64,000 nt of DNA from Microlunatus parietis (GTDB lineage Bacteria; Actinomycetota; Actinomycetes; Propionibacteriales; Propionibacteriaceae): assembly GCF_013407955.1 (NCBI RefSeq), contig NZ_JACCBU010000001.1, positions 4,960,001 through 5,024,000 on the forward strand, in the 5' to 3' direction. Positions 1 through 8,441 of the stretch are shown here, piece after piece. Positions within the stretch are counted from its first letter, which is position 1; each line of letters opens with the position of its first letter. The notes beneath the pieces are model-generated. The model searched no databases. It had not been told where the DNA came from and saw only the letters and a program-made list of their open reading frames with translations. The translations under genes and the position numbers were made by a program.

Positions 1-1791
1 CAGGCCGAGCTGCGCCGCACCCGGATGGTTCAAGATCGTCTGCGCCCGGGCCTCGTCGTCGACCCGCAGATAGCTGGTCGCCGGGCCGATCCGGACGCTG
101 CCGTACTGGCGGGCGACGTCGTCCACGAGATAGCCCAGGGGCTGCGGAATCGAGGTGGCCGAATGGTGAGACAACCAGTCGTGAATCCGCTCGGCGGTCC
201 AGCCGGCGTCGAAGGCGCGGCGCAGCGACTCCGCGCTGAACCGGTAAACCCCCGCGCCGCCCCGGGACTCCTGGACCGCCAGCAGCCGCAGCTCCTCGGC
301 CAGCCGGTACGGCAGCGGTCCGGCCGCCACCGCGGTCAGGTCGGCCTGGACGATGATCGAATCGACCAGGCCCGGGAACAGAGCGGCCAGCGGTTCCGGC
401 AGGGCGGCGTCCGGTCCTTCGGTGCCGGACGGGTTCAGGGCGACCGCGAAACCGGACACGGCGCCGAGTCCGGTCAGCCCCAGATAGCCTGCCTCGCGCC
501 AGATCCAGGTGGTCAGCTCGGCGATCGTCGGTTGTCCGGCGGTGGCCAGCCGGGGCCGGTGCCAGCCGACCGCGGCGACCAGCTGATCATGATCAAGAAC
601 GGTGCCGGGGCCGGCCGCGTGCATCAGTTCCATGATCAACGAGCGGGCCGCCGGCGCGGCCGGCGCGGCCAGTTCCGGACCGAGGGCGTGCTGGCCGGCG
701 GCGAGCTCCCGGCCCGGGTAGCGTTCCATGATCATCCAGGCCCGGACCAGGCGCAGCCAGCGATCCGGCAGCGGCTCGCCGACCCAGCGGTCGTAGCTCG
801 TGGTGGGCAGCAATCGGTTGCCGCCGCCGGTGCCGTACAGGTCCGCGGCCGCGCCGAGCTCCACCACGAAGGCGGTCTGCGCCAGATCGGTGCCGAGCGC
901 GCGGGCGAGCTGGGTCAGGTCGCGGCTGGCCACGCCGCCGTCGCGGACCAGCCGGTGCGACGCCTCCTCGAGCAGTGCGGCGACGCCGACGACGTCCTCC
1001 AGCAGCCCGTACGCGGCGCCGGCGGCGGCCCGGTCGACCACCGAGCCGTCCCGGTGCCGGCCGCCGACCGGCGGGGCCGTCGCCGGCACCGGCGTCGCCG
1101 CGAACCGGGCCTCGCGGAGGTGCCAGGCGACCTCGCGGGGCAGGATCACGGTCTCCGGGGTCAGCGGCCGGATCAGGCCGCGGGCGAGCAGCCGGTCGAT
1201 CGGCGTGGCGGCCTGTTCGATGCTGACCGGGCGGTCGGCGTTGCGCACCGCGCCGGCTGGGGAGTACGTCAGCCGGGCCAGCACGTCGCGCTCGTCCGGT
1301 CCGGCCGCGGCCAGTCGCTCGGCCACCTGGCCGGGGTCGAGCGGCTGCGGCGAGGGCGGGGCCAGCCCGCCGGGATAGGGCCCGAAATACTCCCGGACGG
1401 CGCGGGTCAGCCGCAGCTCGTGAGTTCCCCAGAGCAGGGCCCGGTCACGCAGGGCACCGATCGCCCGGTCGACCGCGGCGGCCACCGAGTCCGGACCGGC
1501 CAGGTCGGCGACGGTCCCCGCCGCCAGCTCCGCGGCCTCGGCCGGGGTGGTCGGATCGGGCAGCGCCGCCAGGATCTCGGCCACCAGCCGGGTCCAGGCG
1601 TCCAGGCGGTCCAGGGTCCGTACCGTCGACGTGGTGGTCGCGGCCCGGCCGGCGAGTTCGGCCAGGTCGGCCGGCAGCGGGTAGCCGAGGTCGGGCCGGA
1701 GTTCGATCAGCCGGATCAGGAAGTCCCGGCCGGCGGAGCGCAGGGCCTCGGCAAGGGTCCGCGGCCGGTCGGTGGGGTTGGTCAGGACCAC
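1..1791 (-). CDS. Helicase-associated (XPB-type, Rv0862c-like) protein, partial
   Basis: The frame is open from a GTG at 1791 to the left edge, so at least 597 residues are present and the C-terminal end lies outside the window. The N-terminal half is Ala/Leu-rich and helical, with winged-helix-like stretches. Near the visible end, residues such as SIIVQADLTAVAAGPLP and YRFSAESLRRAFDAGWT match the C-terminal 'helicase-associated' domain (PF13625 type) of the actinobacterial family that includes M. tuberculosis Rv0862c, which usually sits next to the XPB/Ercc3 helicase gene. No Walker motifs are seen, so it is probably a DNA-binding partner rather than a helicase. The GTG overlaps the end of the upstream membrane-protein gene by 10 bases, suggesting co-transcription. 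The family call is from recognised sequence patterns; the function is inferred. Confidence 0.75.
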   Translation of the reverse strand, partial: MVLTNPTDRPRTLAEALRSAGRDFLIRLIELRPDLGYPLPADLAELAGRAATTTSTVRTLDRLDAWTRLVAEILAALPDPTTPAEAAELAAGTVADLAGPDSVAAAVDRAIGALRDRALLWGTHELRLTRAVREYFGPYPGGLAPPSPQPLDPGQVAERLAAAGPDERDVLARLTYSPAGAVRNADRPVSIEQAATPIDRLLARGLIRPLTPETVILPREVAWHLREARFAATPVPATAPPVGGRHRDGSVVDRAAAGAAYGLLEDVVGVAALLEEASHRLVRDGGVASRDLTQLARALGTDLAQTAFVVELGAAADLYGTGGGNRLLPTTSYDRWVGEPLPDRWLRLVRAWMIMERYPGRELAAGQHALGPELAAPAAPAARSLIMELMHAAGPGTVLDHDQLVAAVGWHRPRLATAGQPTIAELTTWIWREAGYLGLTGLGAVSGFAVALNPSGTEGPDAALPEPLAALFPGLVDSIIVQADLTAVAAGPLPYRLAEELRLLAVQESRGGAGVYRFSAESLRRAFDAGWTAERIHDWLSHHSATSIPQPLGYLVDDVARQYGSVRIGPATSYLRVDDEARAQTILNHPGAAQLGL

Positions 1792-2678
1792 GGTCGCTGG
1801 TAGCCGCCGCCCTGACTCGGGTTCCGCAGCTCGCGGTAGATCACGATCAACAGGGCGACGCCGACGCACCAGGAGATCAGCACGCCCCACCAGCCGACGA
1901 AGGACCACCAGTCGACGAACGATTCGCCGCTGGTGAGGGCGCCGACCAGGGCGAAGAACGCGAGCACGCCGAGCCCGACCAGGAACACCCGGCGGACGGC
2001 CTCCTTGGCGACCGTGATCCGGTTGCTCAGGGCGAAGGCGATGCCGAGGGTCAGCGGTGCGACCAGATAGATGAACCCGCCGATGGCCAGGGTGAGCAGG
2101 ACCCCGGGCGTGGCCGCCTTGAGCACCGACCCGGCGTCGGCCTGGTTGGCCGGCGGCCTGGCGGACGGCGGCGGCGCGAACCACTCGGTGGTGCCGGGCG
2201 CCGGATAACCCGACGACTGGGCCGGCCCGCCGTACGGGTTGGGCGCCGCCCACGCCGTCGGGCCGCCGTCGACGGCCGGGTGGCCGCTGGTCGGCGGCGG
2301 CGGATGGTGCTGGCCCAGGGGCGCGGTCGGGTCGTACGGCAGCGCCTCGGGAGCACCCGCCGGCGGCCCCCAGCCGCCGTCCGGCCGGCTCCAGTGCGCG
2401 GCGCCCCAGGCCGAGTCGGCCGTGGTCGCGGCACTCGAGACCACCTGGAACGGGACCGACGGGTCGCGCGGATCCTTCTCCTCCGGCCGCAGTGCTTCGA
2501 GGGCGACGGTCGGGCCGGACGGTCCGTCGAACCGCGGCCGCTGGACCGGGGCACCGGCCGCCGGGTGGGCCACCGGCGGAGCCGTGCTCAGCGGCGGGAC
2601 CTCCGGAACCGTGAACTGGTTCGGTCGCTGGATCGGGGCGTACTCCGGTCCGTCCTCCCACGTCGCCATGGCGGCCAT
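1782..2678 (-). CDS. Pro-rich membrane protein of unknown function
   Basis: 298 residues. The first 180 are rich in Pro, Ala and Gly and probably disordered and cytoplasmic. Three hydrophobic segments follow: about 190-220 (TPGVLLTLAIGGFIYLVAPL), 230-250 (VFLVGLGVLAFFALVGAL) and 260-285 (VGWWGVLISWCVGVALLIVI), with a short charged tail. I do not recognise a named family; a disordered Pro-rich arm on a small membrane domain is common in actinobacterial membrane proteins. A second ATG lies three codons in (2669). The 3' end overlaps the start of the helicase-associated gene by 10 bases, so the two are probably one transcript. Confidence 0.7.
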   Translation of the reverse strand: MAAMATWEDGPEYAPIQRPNQFTVPEVPPLSTAPPVAHPAAGAPVQRPRFDGPSGPTVALEALRPEEKDPRDPSVPFQVVSSAATTADSAWGAAHWSRPDGGWGPPAGAPEALPYDPTAPLGQHHPPPPTSGHPAVDGGPTAWAAPNPYGGPAQSSGYPAPGTTEWFAPPPSARPPANQADAGSVLKAATPGVLLTLAIGGFIYLVAPLTLGIAFALSNRITVAKEAVRRVFLVGLGVLAFFALVGALTSGESFVDWWSFVGWWGVLISWCVGVALLIVIYRELRNPSQGGGYQRPWS

Positions 2679-2838
2679 CGTAGTCTCGCCCGGCCCGCCG
2701 CCGGTCAGAGGCGATCCAGGATCTATGCATCGTCCATGTCGACCTGCATCGTCCGCGTCGACTCCCAGCTGGTCCGGGTGCAGCCGTATCTGCTCGGACG
2801 GCTACCCGAGACCGATCATGCCGGTCCGGCAGGAGTTC

Positions 2839-2920
2839 GTGTCACGAATCTGCAATGCAACAGCGGCTCGAAGCCTATGAAATCGATTGCAGTACCTGTT
2901 CCGTTGCAGATTTGTGTCAC
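2839..2920. repeat. Imperfect 25-bp inverted repeat (element A)
   Basis: Arms at 2839-2863 and 2896-2920 pair at 21 of 25 positions around a 32-bp spacer. The spacer contains GAAATCGATT, a 10-mer that also lies at the centre of the inverted repeat at 28962-29019. The element is AT-richer than its surroundings and ends 19 bases before the NUDIX start codon, so it could be an operator, a MITE-like remnant or a structured leader. The rest of 2679-2939 shows no gene. Confidence 0.6.
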
Positions 2921-2939
2921 CTAGCCAAGGCTGATCAAT

Positions 2940-3389
2940 ATGGCTGACAGCTCGTCCCTTGCCCGACTCGCCAGTGAAGCCGAGCGCGATGGGGTCCACC
3001 AGCTTGTCGTTGGTGCGGTCGTCCACCACCACGGCAGGGTGCTGCTGCTCCGGCGTCCAGACGACGACTTCATGGGCGGCATCTTCGAACTGCCCAGCGG
3101 CAAGGTCGAGGTTGGCGAGGGTCTCGGCGAAGCGTTGGTTCGCGAGGTCACGGAGGAGACCGGTCTCGTCGTGGCTACCATCTCTGACTATCTCGGCCGT
3201 TTCGACTATGAGAGTGGAAGTGGCAAGGTGAGCCGACAGTTCAACTTCGCGGTCGAGATCCGCGAACCTGAACCCATCAAACTCGCGGAGCACGACGCCT
3301 ATATCTGGGCGACTCTGAATGAACCGTTGCCCGTTACCGACTCAGTCATGGAAGTGCTCGGCAGGTGTCGGGAATTGACTGGCGACTGA
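2940..3389 (+). CDS. NUDIX hydrolase
   Basis: 149 residues, full length for a small NUDIX protein. The complete NUDIX box GX5EX7REUXEEXGU is visible: G54, E60, then REVTEETGL at residues 68-76, so hydrolysis of a nucleoside diphosphate linked to another group is expected. The substrate cannot be read from sequence; MutT-like clean-up of oxidised or unusual nucleotides is one possibility. G+C (about 60%) and codon use are lower than in neighbours such as the cluster from 4 kb, and the gene is preceded by a palindromic element, both consistent with recent acquisition. The ATG is the first in the frame; no strong ribosome binding site is seen. Confidence 0.85.
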   Translation: MADSSSLARLASEAERDGVHQLVVGAVVHHHGRVLLLRRPDDDFMGGIFELPSGKVEVGEGLGEALVREVTEETGLVVATISDYLGRFDYESGSGKVSRQFNFAVEIREPEPIKLAEHDAYIWATLNEPLPVTDSVMEVLGRCRELTGD

Positions 3390-3448
3390 CTGGGTGATCA
3401 ACTCGCTCGGCACCACGGGTCCCCTATGAACAGAGGCTGCGTGACTCG

Positions 3449-3491
3449 GTCCTCGAACGAGGACAAGATCGTGATGTCCTTGAACGAGGAC
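3449..3491. promoter_or_regulatory. Tandem palindromes, candidate operator
   Basis: GTCCTCGAACGAGGAC (3449-3464) and GTCCTTGAACGAGGAC (3476-3491) are near-identical 16-bp inverted repeats whose starts are 27 bp apart. They lie about 100 bp upstream of the RibD-like gene. The spacing and symmetry suggest two dimer sites for one regulator, which is not adjacent. The remaining gap 3390-3587 holds nothing else clear. Confidence 0.5.
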
Positions 3492-3587
3492 CGAATTCAT
3501 GTCGGGCGGTTTGTCGGATCCGGCGTCTCGGCTCCGTACGAGTGTCGAATCGGGCCCGCCGGACCCGGCCAACTCAAGGAGATCGCC

Positions 3588-4151
3588 ATGACTCTCGTGT
3601 ACACCCACCTCTCTGCCTCGGTCGACGGCTACGTCTCCGGACGCGGCGCCCGGGCCGGGCTCGGGCTCGGCAACGGCTTCCGGATCTTCGACTGGCTGTC
3701 CGATCACAGTTCGGCGAACCGGGCGGTGAAGGAGTACGGCGGCAGCCGGGCCGCGGCCGTCGTTGCGGGGCGCAACACGTACGAACACGCGGACCGGTGG
3801 GGCGGCAACAGCATGGATGCCGGCACCCGGTTGTTCGTGGTCAGCCGGGACCCGATCCCGGACGCCGCTGAGGGTCAGACGATCGTCACCGACGGGCTCG
3901 AGTCGGCCGTCCGGCAGGCCCGGGAGGTGGCCGAAGCGGCCGGCAAGGACGTCAAGATCGCTGCCGGCGCGACCGCGACCGAGGCCATCCGGCTGGGGCT
4001 GCTCGACGAGATCTTGATCAGCCAGGTCCCGGTGCTGCTGGGCGGCGGGCATCCCTTCTTCCGCGAGCTCCCCGAAGCCGTCGAACTCGAGTGCACCTCG
4101 GTCGCCGTCAACCAGGGCGTCACCCATCTGACCTATCGCATCGTCAAGTAG
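3588..4151 (+). CDS. RibD C-terminal/dihydrofolate reductase-family protein
   Basis: 187 residues, starting at an ATG with AAGGAG at 3576-3581 six bases upstream; the frame is open further upstream but this ribosome binding site decides the start. The sequence opens with MTLVYTHLSASVDGYVSG, the standard N-terminus of stand-alone RibD_C proteins, and contains AAAVVAGRNTYEHADRWGG and the Gly-rich VLLGGGHPFF near the C-terminus. These are small NADPH-dependent reductases related to riboflavin-pathway reductase and DHFR; most single-domain members have no assigned substrate. Tandem palindromes upstream suggest regulated expression. It converges on the sialidase-like gene, 15 bases away. Confidence 0.85.
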   Translation: MTLVYTHLSASVDGYVSGRGARAGLGLGNGFRIFDWLSDHSSANRAVKEYGGSRAAAVVAGRNTYEHADRWGGNSMDAGTRLFVVSRDPIPDAAEGQTIVTDGLESAVRQAREVAEAAGKDVKIAAGATATEAIRLGLLDEILISQVPVLLGGGHPFFRELPEAVELECTSVAVNQGVTHLTYRIVK

Positions 4152-4166
4152 CGGCGACGGGTCTCG

Positions 4167-5366
4167 TCAGGGCTTGATCAGGTCGAGGACGCCGATCATG
4201 ATCTTGTTCCCGTCCGGTCGCACGTTGGCCATGGTGGTGACGAGCTGTCGCGGACCGGCCACCTCGATCGAGCCCCAGAATCCGTTCCCGGGCAGGAAAA
4301 CCTGGGAGTCGCCGAATTCGCGGGCGTCGTGATCACCGAGACGGACATGTTGGCGGGAGTCCAGGTTGTAGGCGAGCACGGACTCGCCGGACGGGAAGCG
4401 GGCCAGATACGGGGCCGCGCCGCGGAAGATGTTGTCCTGCCGTTCCGCCGGGCCGGGCTCGTTCAGGCCCAACCGGTCCGGCCAGTTCTGCCGGGTGTAG
4501 GCGAAGGAGATCCGGTACCCGTCGACGAGCCTGGACTCCATGGCGAGCGCGATGCCGCCCCGGGGATGCGTCTGCAGCGCGCTGGGCATCTGATCGGTGA
4601 AGATCTTGACTCCGGTGTCCGCGGTGCGGACGTATTGCTGAGCGACTCGATCGGCGGCGTACGGATAGTCGGTCACGTGCGGCGTCCACGTTCGACCTCG
4701 ATCGTGCGACCGGATGATCGCGACCCCGGTCGATCCGACGGTGTTCTCGATCACTCGTTTCGGTGCGCTGTGGGTGAAGTAGACCTGGACTTCGCCCGTT
4801 GGGGTCTGGTGCACGAACGGCTCCCAGTTGGCGCCGACGTAGATCACCTGCTCCGGCCCCCAGATGTTGCCGTTGTCGGTGCTGCGGCGCAGCATCAGCC
4901 CGTCGAGTTCCATGTGGGTGCTGAAGCGCTTGTTCGCCCGGAACGAGCACACGGCGAGGATCTCCCCGTTGTCGAGCACCCGCGCGTCCGCGGTGGCATA
5001 ACACTGATCATCGGCACCGTCGAGGATCTTGTGCGACGCGAACAGCAGTTGCGGTTCGGCCCAGCGCTTCAGGTCGCGGCTGATGGTCCGGTACACGTTC
5101 CAGGAGTGCTGAGACGTCTGGTACAGCAGCAGGAACCGGCCGTCCCGCATTCGCTTGATCCGCGGGTAGTGCGCGGTCTGGGTGTTGAGGAAGTCGGCGT
5201 CGAGCTCGACGTACCTCGACTCGTCCAACTCCAGCGAGGCCGGGCGGCGCGAAGGGTTCGCGGCGTGGGCCGGCACGGCAGCGCCGCCGATCAGCGGTGC
5301 CCCGATCGCGGCGGCCGAACCGGCGAGCAGGTGACGGCGGGCGATTCTGCGTTCAGGTGATGGCAT
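4167..5366 (-). CDS. Secreted sialidase/BNR-repeat-like protein (Tat signal)
   Basis: 399 residues from an ATG at 5366 with GGAG 7 bases upstream; an earlier ATG at 5393 would put nine residues ahead of the signal. A Tat signal is clear: RRIARRHLLAG, a hydrophobic stretch and an Ala-His-Ala cleavage region near residue 35. The body is a six-bladed-propeller type with Asp-box motifs S-x-D-x-G-x-x-W (RRSTDNGNIWGP, IIRSHDRGRTWTP). Exo-alpha-sialidases and related exported glycosidases or lectins share this fold; the sialidase Arg triad cannot be assigned with confidence. It overlaps the sulfatase stop by 14 bases, so it is translationally coupled and probably acts on the same extracellular glycan. 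Confidence 0.75.
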   Translation of the reverse strand: MPSPERRIARRHLLAGSAAAIGAPLIGGAAVPAHAANPSRRPASLELDESRYVELDADFLNTQTAHYPRIKRMRDGRFLLLYQTSQHSWNVYRTISRDLKRWAEPQLLFASHKILDGADDQCYATADARVLDNGEILAVCSFRANKRFSTHMELDGLMLRRSTDNGNIWGPEQVIYVGANWEPFVHQTPTGEVQVYFTHSAPKRVIENTVGSTGVAIIRSHDRGRTWTPHVTDYPYAADRVAQQYVRTADTGVKIFTDQMPSALQTHPRGGIALAMESRLVDGYRISFAYTRQNWPDRLGLNEPGPAERQDNIFRGAAPYLARFPSGESVLAYNLDSRQHVRLGDHDAREFGDSQVFLPGNGFWGSIEVAGPRQLVTTMANVRPDGNKIMIGVLDLIKP

Positions 5367-6654
5367 GCTCACTCCCTGGTAGTTGTTGATCATGGAGGCC
5401 GGCCGGCAGCGGGACCGGGCCGCGGAGCAGCGGGTCGTCGGTCATGATCATCCAGTGATCAAGTCGGCGGGCCAGGTCGGCCCGGATCTCCGCGGCCGCC
5501 GGGCAGTCGGCCAGATTGCGCTGTTCGTGCGGATCGAAGATCAGATCGTGCAACCGTACGGTCGGCACGTCCTGATCGGGCCAGCCGGCGTCGACCCAGA
5601 ACGTCTTGCTGTCCGAGGCATCCACGTTGGGCAGCGTCGGCCGGCGCCAGTCGTCGAAGCGCTGGATGTAGAGCCACCGCTCGGTGCGGACGGCTCGCTG
5701 TGGCTGATAGGCGACGTGGTACGTGATCTCCGCGAACGTCTCCGCGCGGATCGGGCGGCCCGCCAGCGTCGGCAGCAGCGAGGTCCCCTGCAGCCACGGC
5801 GGCGGCTCGATGCCGAGCAGGTCGCACAGGGTGGGGAACACGTCGATCTGGCTGACCAGTGCATCGACGGCGAGGCCGGCCGGCAGGCCGGGGGCCCGCA
5901 GCATCAGCATCACGCCGGTCCCCGTGGTGCCGAGCGTGCCCTTCATCTCCGGCATCGCGAGTCCGTGGTCGGTCGTCACCAGCACCACCGTGTTGTCGGC
6001 CAGACCCTCCTCGTCGAGGGTGTCCAGCACCGCCCCCAGCGCCTGGTCCACCTGCCGGGCGGCCGCCTGGAAGGACGCCATGTCGCGACGGGTGACCGGA
6101 CCGTCCGGCATGGTCGGGGCCGGCGCGGTCCACCGGTCATCACCGCCGGGGTGTCCGAACAGCCAACCGGTGTTCGGCATCGTGTGGGTCTCGTTCAGGC
6201 CGATGGACAGGAAGAACGGCCGGTCGTGCCGACGGCGCAGATAGCGCACCGCGGCATCGCGACGAGCCGGCGCCAGCGGCCCCGCGACCGGCAGCTCCTC
6301 GTGATACCCGATGAGCCGGGTAGCCGCCTCCGGGCCGGCGGCCTCGTGCTGGACGCCGGCCAGGGCCGACGTGTAGCCGTGCCGGTGCAGCGTGTGGACC
6401 AGGTGGCGGTCGTGATGCGTGAGCCGGTGCCCGCGGTGGGCCAGGCCCAGCATTCCTGCGGTGTGGGCCCACTGGCCGGTCAGCAGGGCGGCCCGACTCG
6501 GTGAGCAGGTCGGTGCCGCCGCATGCGCGTTGCGGAACACCACCGACTCCTCGGCGAACTCCTGCAGGCGCGGGGTCCGGATCGGCGCACCGTACGGCTC
6601 GATGTAGCGGCCGGTGTCGTGGGTGTGGAAGTAGATGATGTTGGGAGGTTTCAC
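5353..6654 (-). CDS. Type I sulfatase, sulfamidase-like
   Basis: 433 residues from a GTG at 6654. C50-S-P-S-R is the formylglycine signature of type I sulfatases, followed by AALLTGQWAHTAGMLGL. The N-terminus NIIYFHTHDTGRY is typical of the heparan N-sulfatase (SGSH-like) group, TTDHG is a metal-binding motif, and the C-terminus has the usual short domain (HDLIFDPHEQRNLAD). No signal peptide is seen, so it is probably cytoplasmic, acting on imported sulfated sugars. Maturation needs a formylglycine-generating enzyme, absent from this window. It starts 16 bases after the solute-binding-protein gene and overlaps the sialidase-like gene, forming one operon. Confidence 0.88.
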   Translation of the reverse strand: MKPPNIIYFHTHDTGRYIEPYGAPIRTPRLQEFAEESVVFRNAHAAAPTCSPSRAALLTGQWAHTAGMLGLAHRGHRLTHHDRHLVHTLHRHGYTSALAGVQHEAAGPEAATRLIGYHEELPVAGPLAPARRDAAVRYLRRRHDRPFFLSIGLNETHTMPNTGWLFGHPGGDDRWTAPAPTMPDGPVTRRDMASFQAAARQVDQALGAVLDTLDEEGLADNTVVLVTTDHGLAMPEMKGTLGTTGTGVMLMLRAPGLPAGLAVDALVSQIDVFPTLCDLLGIEPPPWLQGTSLLPTLAGRPIRAETFAEITYHVAYQPQRAVRTERWLYIQRFDDWRRPTLPNVDASDSKTFWVDAGWPDQDVPTVRLHDLIFDPHEQRNLADCPAAAEIRADLARRLDHWMIMTDDPLLRGPVPLPAGLHDQQLPGSEHAIT

Positions 6655-6670
6655 GATGTCGGTGCCCTGC

Positions 6671-8299
6671 TCAGCGGGAAGCCTCGTAGGCGGCGTACAG
6701 CTCTTCGGCGATCTTGTCGCCGCCGTCCTTCTTCCATTTCGCGACCGCCCGGGCCCAGTCCGAGACCGGCTTGCGGCCCTGGATGATGTCGTCGGTCACG
6801 TCGCCGATGGCACGGCCGAGCTGAGGGCCCTTGCGGTTGTTGGTCTCCGAGTACAGGCCGTCGACGGGATTGGCGAGCGCCTCCGGACAGATCTCCTTCA
6901 TCGCGTTGAAACAAGCCTCGGTGCTGCCTTCCTTCTCCGGAAGGAAGATCGCCCACGGGCCGTCGGCCTGATACTGCAGGCCGAGCTGGGTCTCGCTGAA
7001 ACCCTTGTCCGTGAGCACCGGGTTTCCGTCGACGACGGTGTGATCGACGCCGGCGATGCCGTACTTGCGGAACAGGTATTCGCTGGTGCCGAACGGAGTG
7101 GCCAGGTAGTTGAGGTAGGCCAGCAGCGTCTCGACCCGGTCCTCGGCCTCCTTGCTGACGGCGGTCACCGAGATCGTCGGTTCGCCGAGCCAGGTATGGC
7201 CGACGCCGGAGCCGTCGTGGGCCGGCGGCGCCATGATCGCGATCTCCCCGGCCTTGTCCATCGTCTGCAGATAGGCGGGCCAGCCGCTGAACGTTCCGGG
7301 CACCAGCGGACCGGTGCCGTTGCCGAACCGCGTCTTCCGATCTTGGTTCTGGCCGGTGAACGCGTCGGGGTGGACGTAGCCCGACTTCCACAGCTTCGCC
7401 AGCAGGGCCAGGGCCTCCTCCTGGGCTGGCTCCTCCAGGCCGCTGATCAGCTTGCCGTCCTGCACTCGCCACTGGTTCGGGATGGCGAACATGTTGCGGA
7501 CGTACTCCCGCGGCAGGTCGGCCAGCGCAAAGCGGTTCTTCGGCCCGTCGGTGAGTTCCCGGCAGAGTTGGACGAACTCGTCGGCGCTGGTCACCTCGGC
7601 CGGGAGGCCGTACTCGTCGAGGATGTCCTTGCGGGCATAGAGAACCATCGTGCTGATCGCGCCGCGGGGGATCGGGACGCCGTAGATCTTGCCGCCGAAG
7701 ATCGCCGCATTCCAACTGGTCTCGGGCAGGTTGGCCAGGAACGGATAGTTCTTGATCTTGTCGCCGGACAGGTACGGCGTCAGGTCGACCGCCTTCGCGG
7801 CCAGCATCTGGGGCTTCTGCGGAATGCCGCCGATCATGAACAGCTCGCCGAGCTGGCCGCCGGCGACAGCGGTGGCGAACTTCTGGCCGTAGTCGACCGA
7901 CGGCGTGAGATTGACCTCGACCGGAGATCCGACCCGCTCGTTGAGCTCCTGCCAGAACTCGTTCTGCGCCAGCTTCGGCGGCACCGGCGTGTTGGTGTAC
8001 GTCATCACCTTGATCGGCTTGCCGTCACCGGGCGGCTCGGTGATCGCCTGCACCGGATCGGCGGGGTAGCGGATGAAGGCGTCCGGGATGCCGATCTCCG
8101 CGCCGGCCAGGTCGGGTGCGACCCCCTCGTAGCGGAGGTAGGCCGGGCGCACCTTCGACTTGGTGCCGGGGTCGTTCGCGCCGGTGGCGCCGCCGCGGCC
8201 CTCGTTGGAGCAGCCGGCCAGCGCCGCGGACAATCCGACGGCCGCACCGCCGCCGAGCAAGGCCCGTCGGGACAGCCGCAGGGATTCGAGTTTCGTCAT
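6671..8299 (-). CDS. ABC transporter sugar-binding lipoprotein (LipO/LplA type)
   Basis: 542 residues from ATG 8299, with GAGAGG about 9 bases upstream; a TTG three codons earlier is too close to that site. The N-terminus combines a Tat-like SRRALLGGG with a lipobox LAGC, so the mature protein is a membrane-anchored extracellular lipoprotein. Length and sequence fit the large family 1 solute-binding proteins that bind oligosaccharides. No permease or ATPase gene accompanies it in the 16 kb around, which is unusual. Position between a ROK regulator and a sulfatase suggests a sulfated or amino-sugar oligosaccharide ligand; that is inference. Confidence 0.85.
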   Translation of the reverse strand: MTKLESLRLSRRALLGGGAAVGLSAALAGCSNEGRGGATGANDPGTKSKVRPAYLRYEGVAPDLAGAEIGIPDAFIRYPADPVQAITEPPGDGKPIKVMTYTNTPVPPKLAQNEFWQELNERVGSPVEVNLTPSVDYGQKFATAVAGGQLGELFMIGGIPQKPQMLAAKAVDLTPYLSGDKIKNYPFLANLPETSWNAAIFGGKIYGVPIPRGAISTMVLYARKDILDEYGLPAEVTSADEFVQLCRELTDGPKNRFALADLPREYVRNMFAIPNQWRVQDGKLISGLEEPAQEEALALLAKLWKSGYVHPDAFTGQNQDRKTRFGNGTGPLVPGTFSGWPAYLQTMDKAGEIAIMAPPAHDGSGVGHTWLGEPTISVTAVSKEAEDRVETLLAYLNYLATPFGTSEYLFRKYGIAGVDHTVVDGNPVLTDKGFSETQLGLQYQADGPWAIFLPEKEGSTEACFNAMKEICPEALANPVDGLYSETNNRKGPQLGRAIGDVTDDIIQGRKPVSDWARAVAKWKKDGGDKIAEELYAAYEASR

Positions 8300-8349
8300 G
8301 GGTTTCAACCTCTCGTCGGCGTCGTGGACAGCTTCGACCGCGCCTACGG

Positions 8350-8383
8350 TTCGTACGGCTGAGGAAATCAGCAGGCGTACGAA
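8350..8383. promoter_or_regulatory. Nested inverted repeat upstream of solute-binding protein
   Basis: TTCGTACG (8350-8357) and CGTACGAA (8376-8383) are perfect 8-bp arms; inside them GCTGA-N5-TCAGC forms a second stem. The structure lies 51-84 bases upstream of the solute-binding-protein start and about 60 bases after the ROK gene stop. It may be the operator of the ROK regulator or a terminator/attenuator between the two genes. Confidence 0.55.
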
Positions 8384-8441
8384 TCGCCAAGGAGGTTGCG
8401 TAACTGGGCGGCCGGGGCCGCGACTTTGTCAACTCGCGGAA

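Noticed and set aside
25-1803. A 592-codon plus-strand open frame
   Set aside because: It is antisense to the helicase-associated gene, has an Arg/Gly/Gln-rich composition typical of shadows in high-G+C DNA and no recognisable motif.
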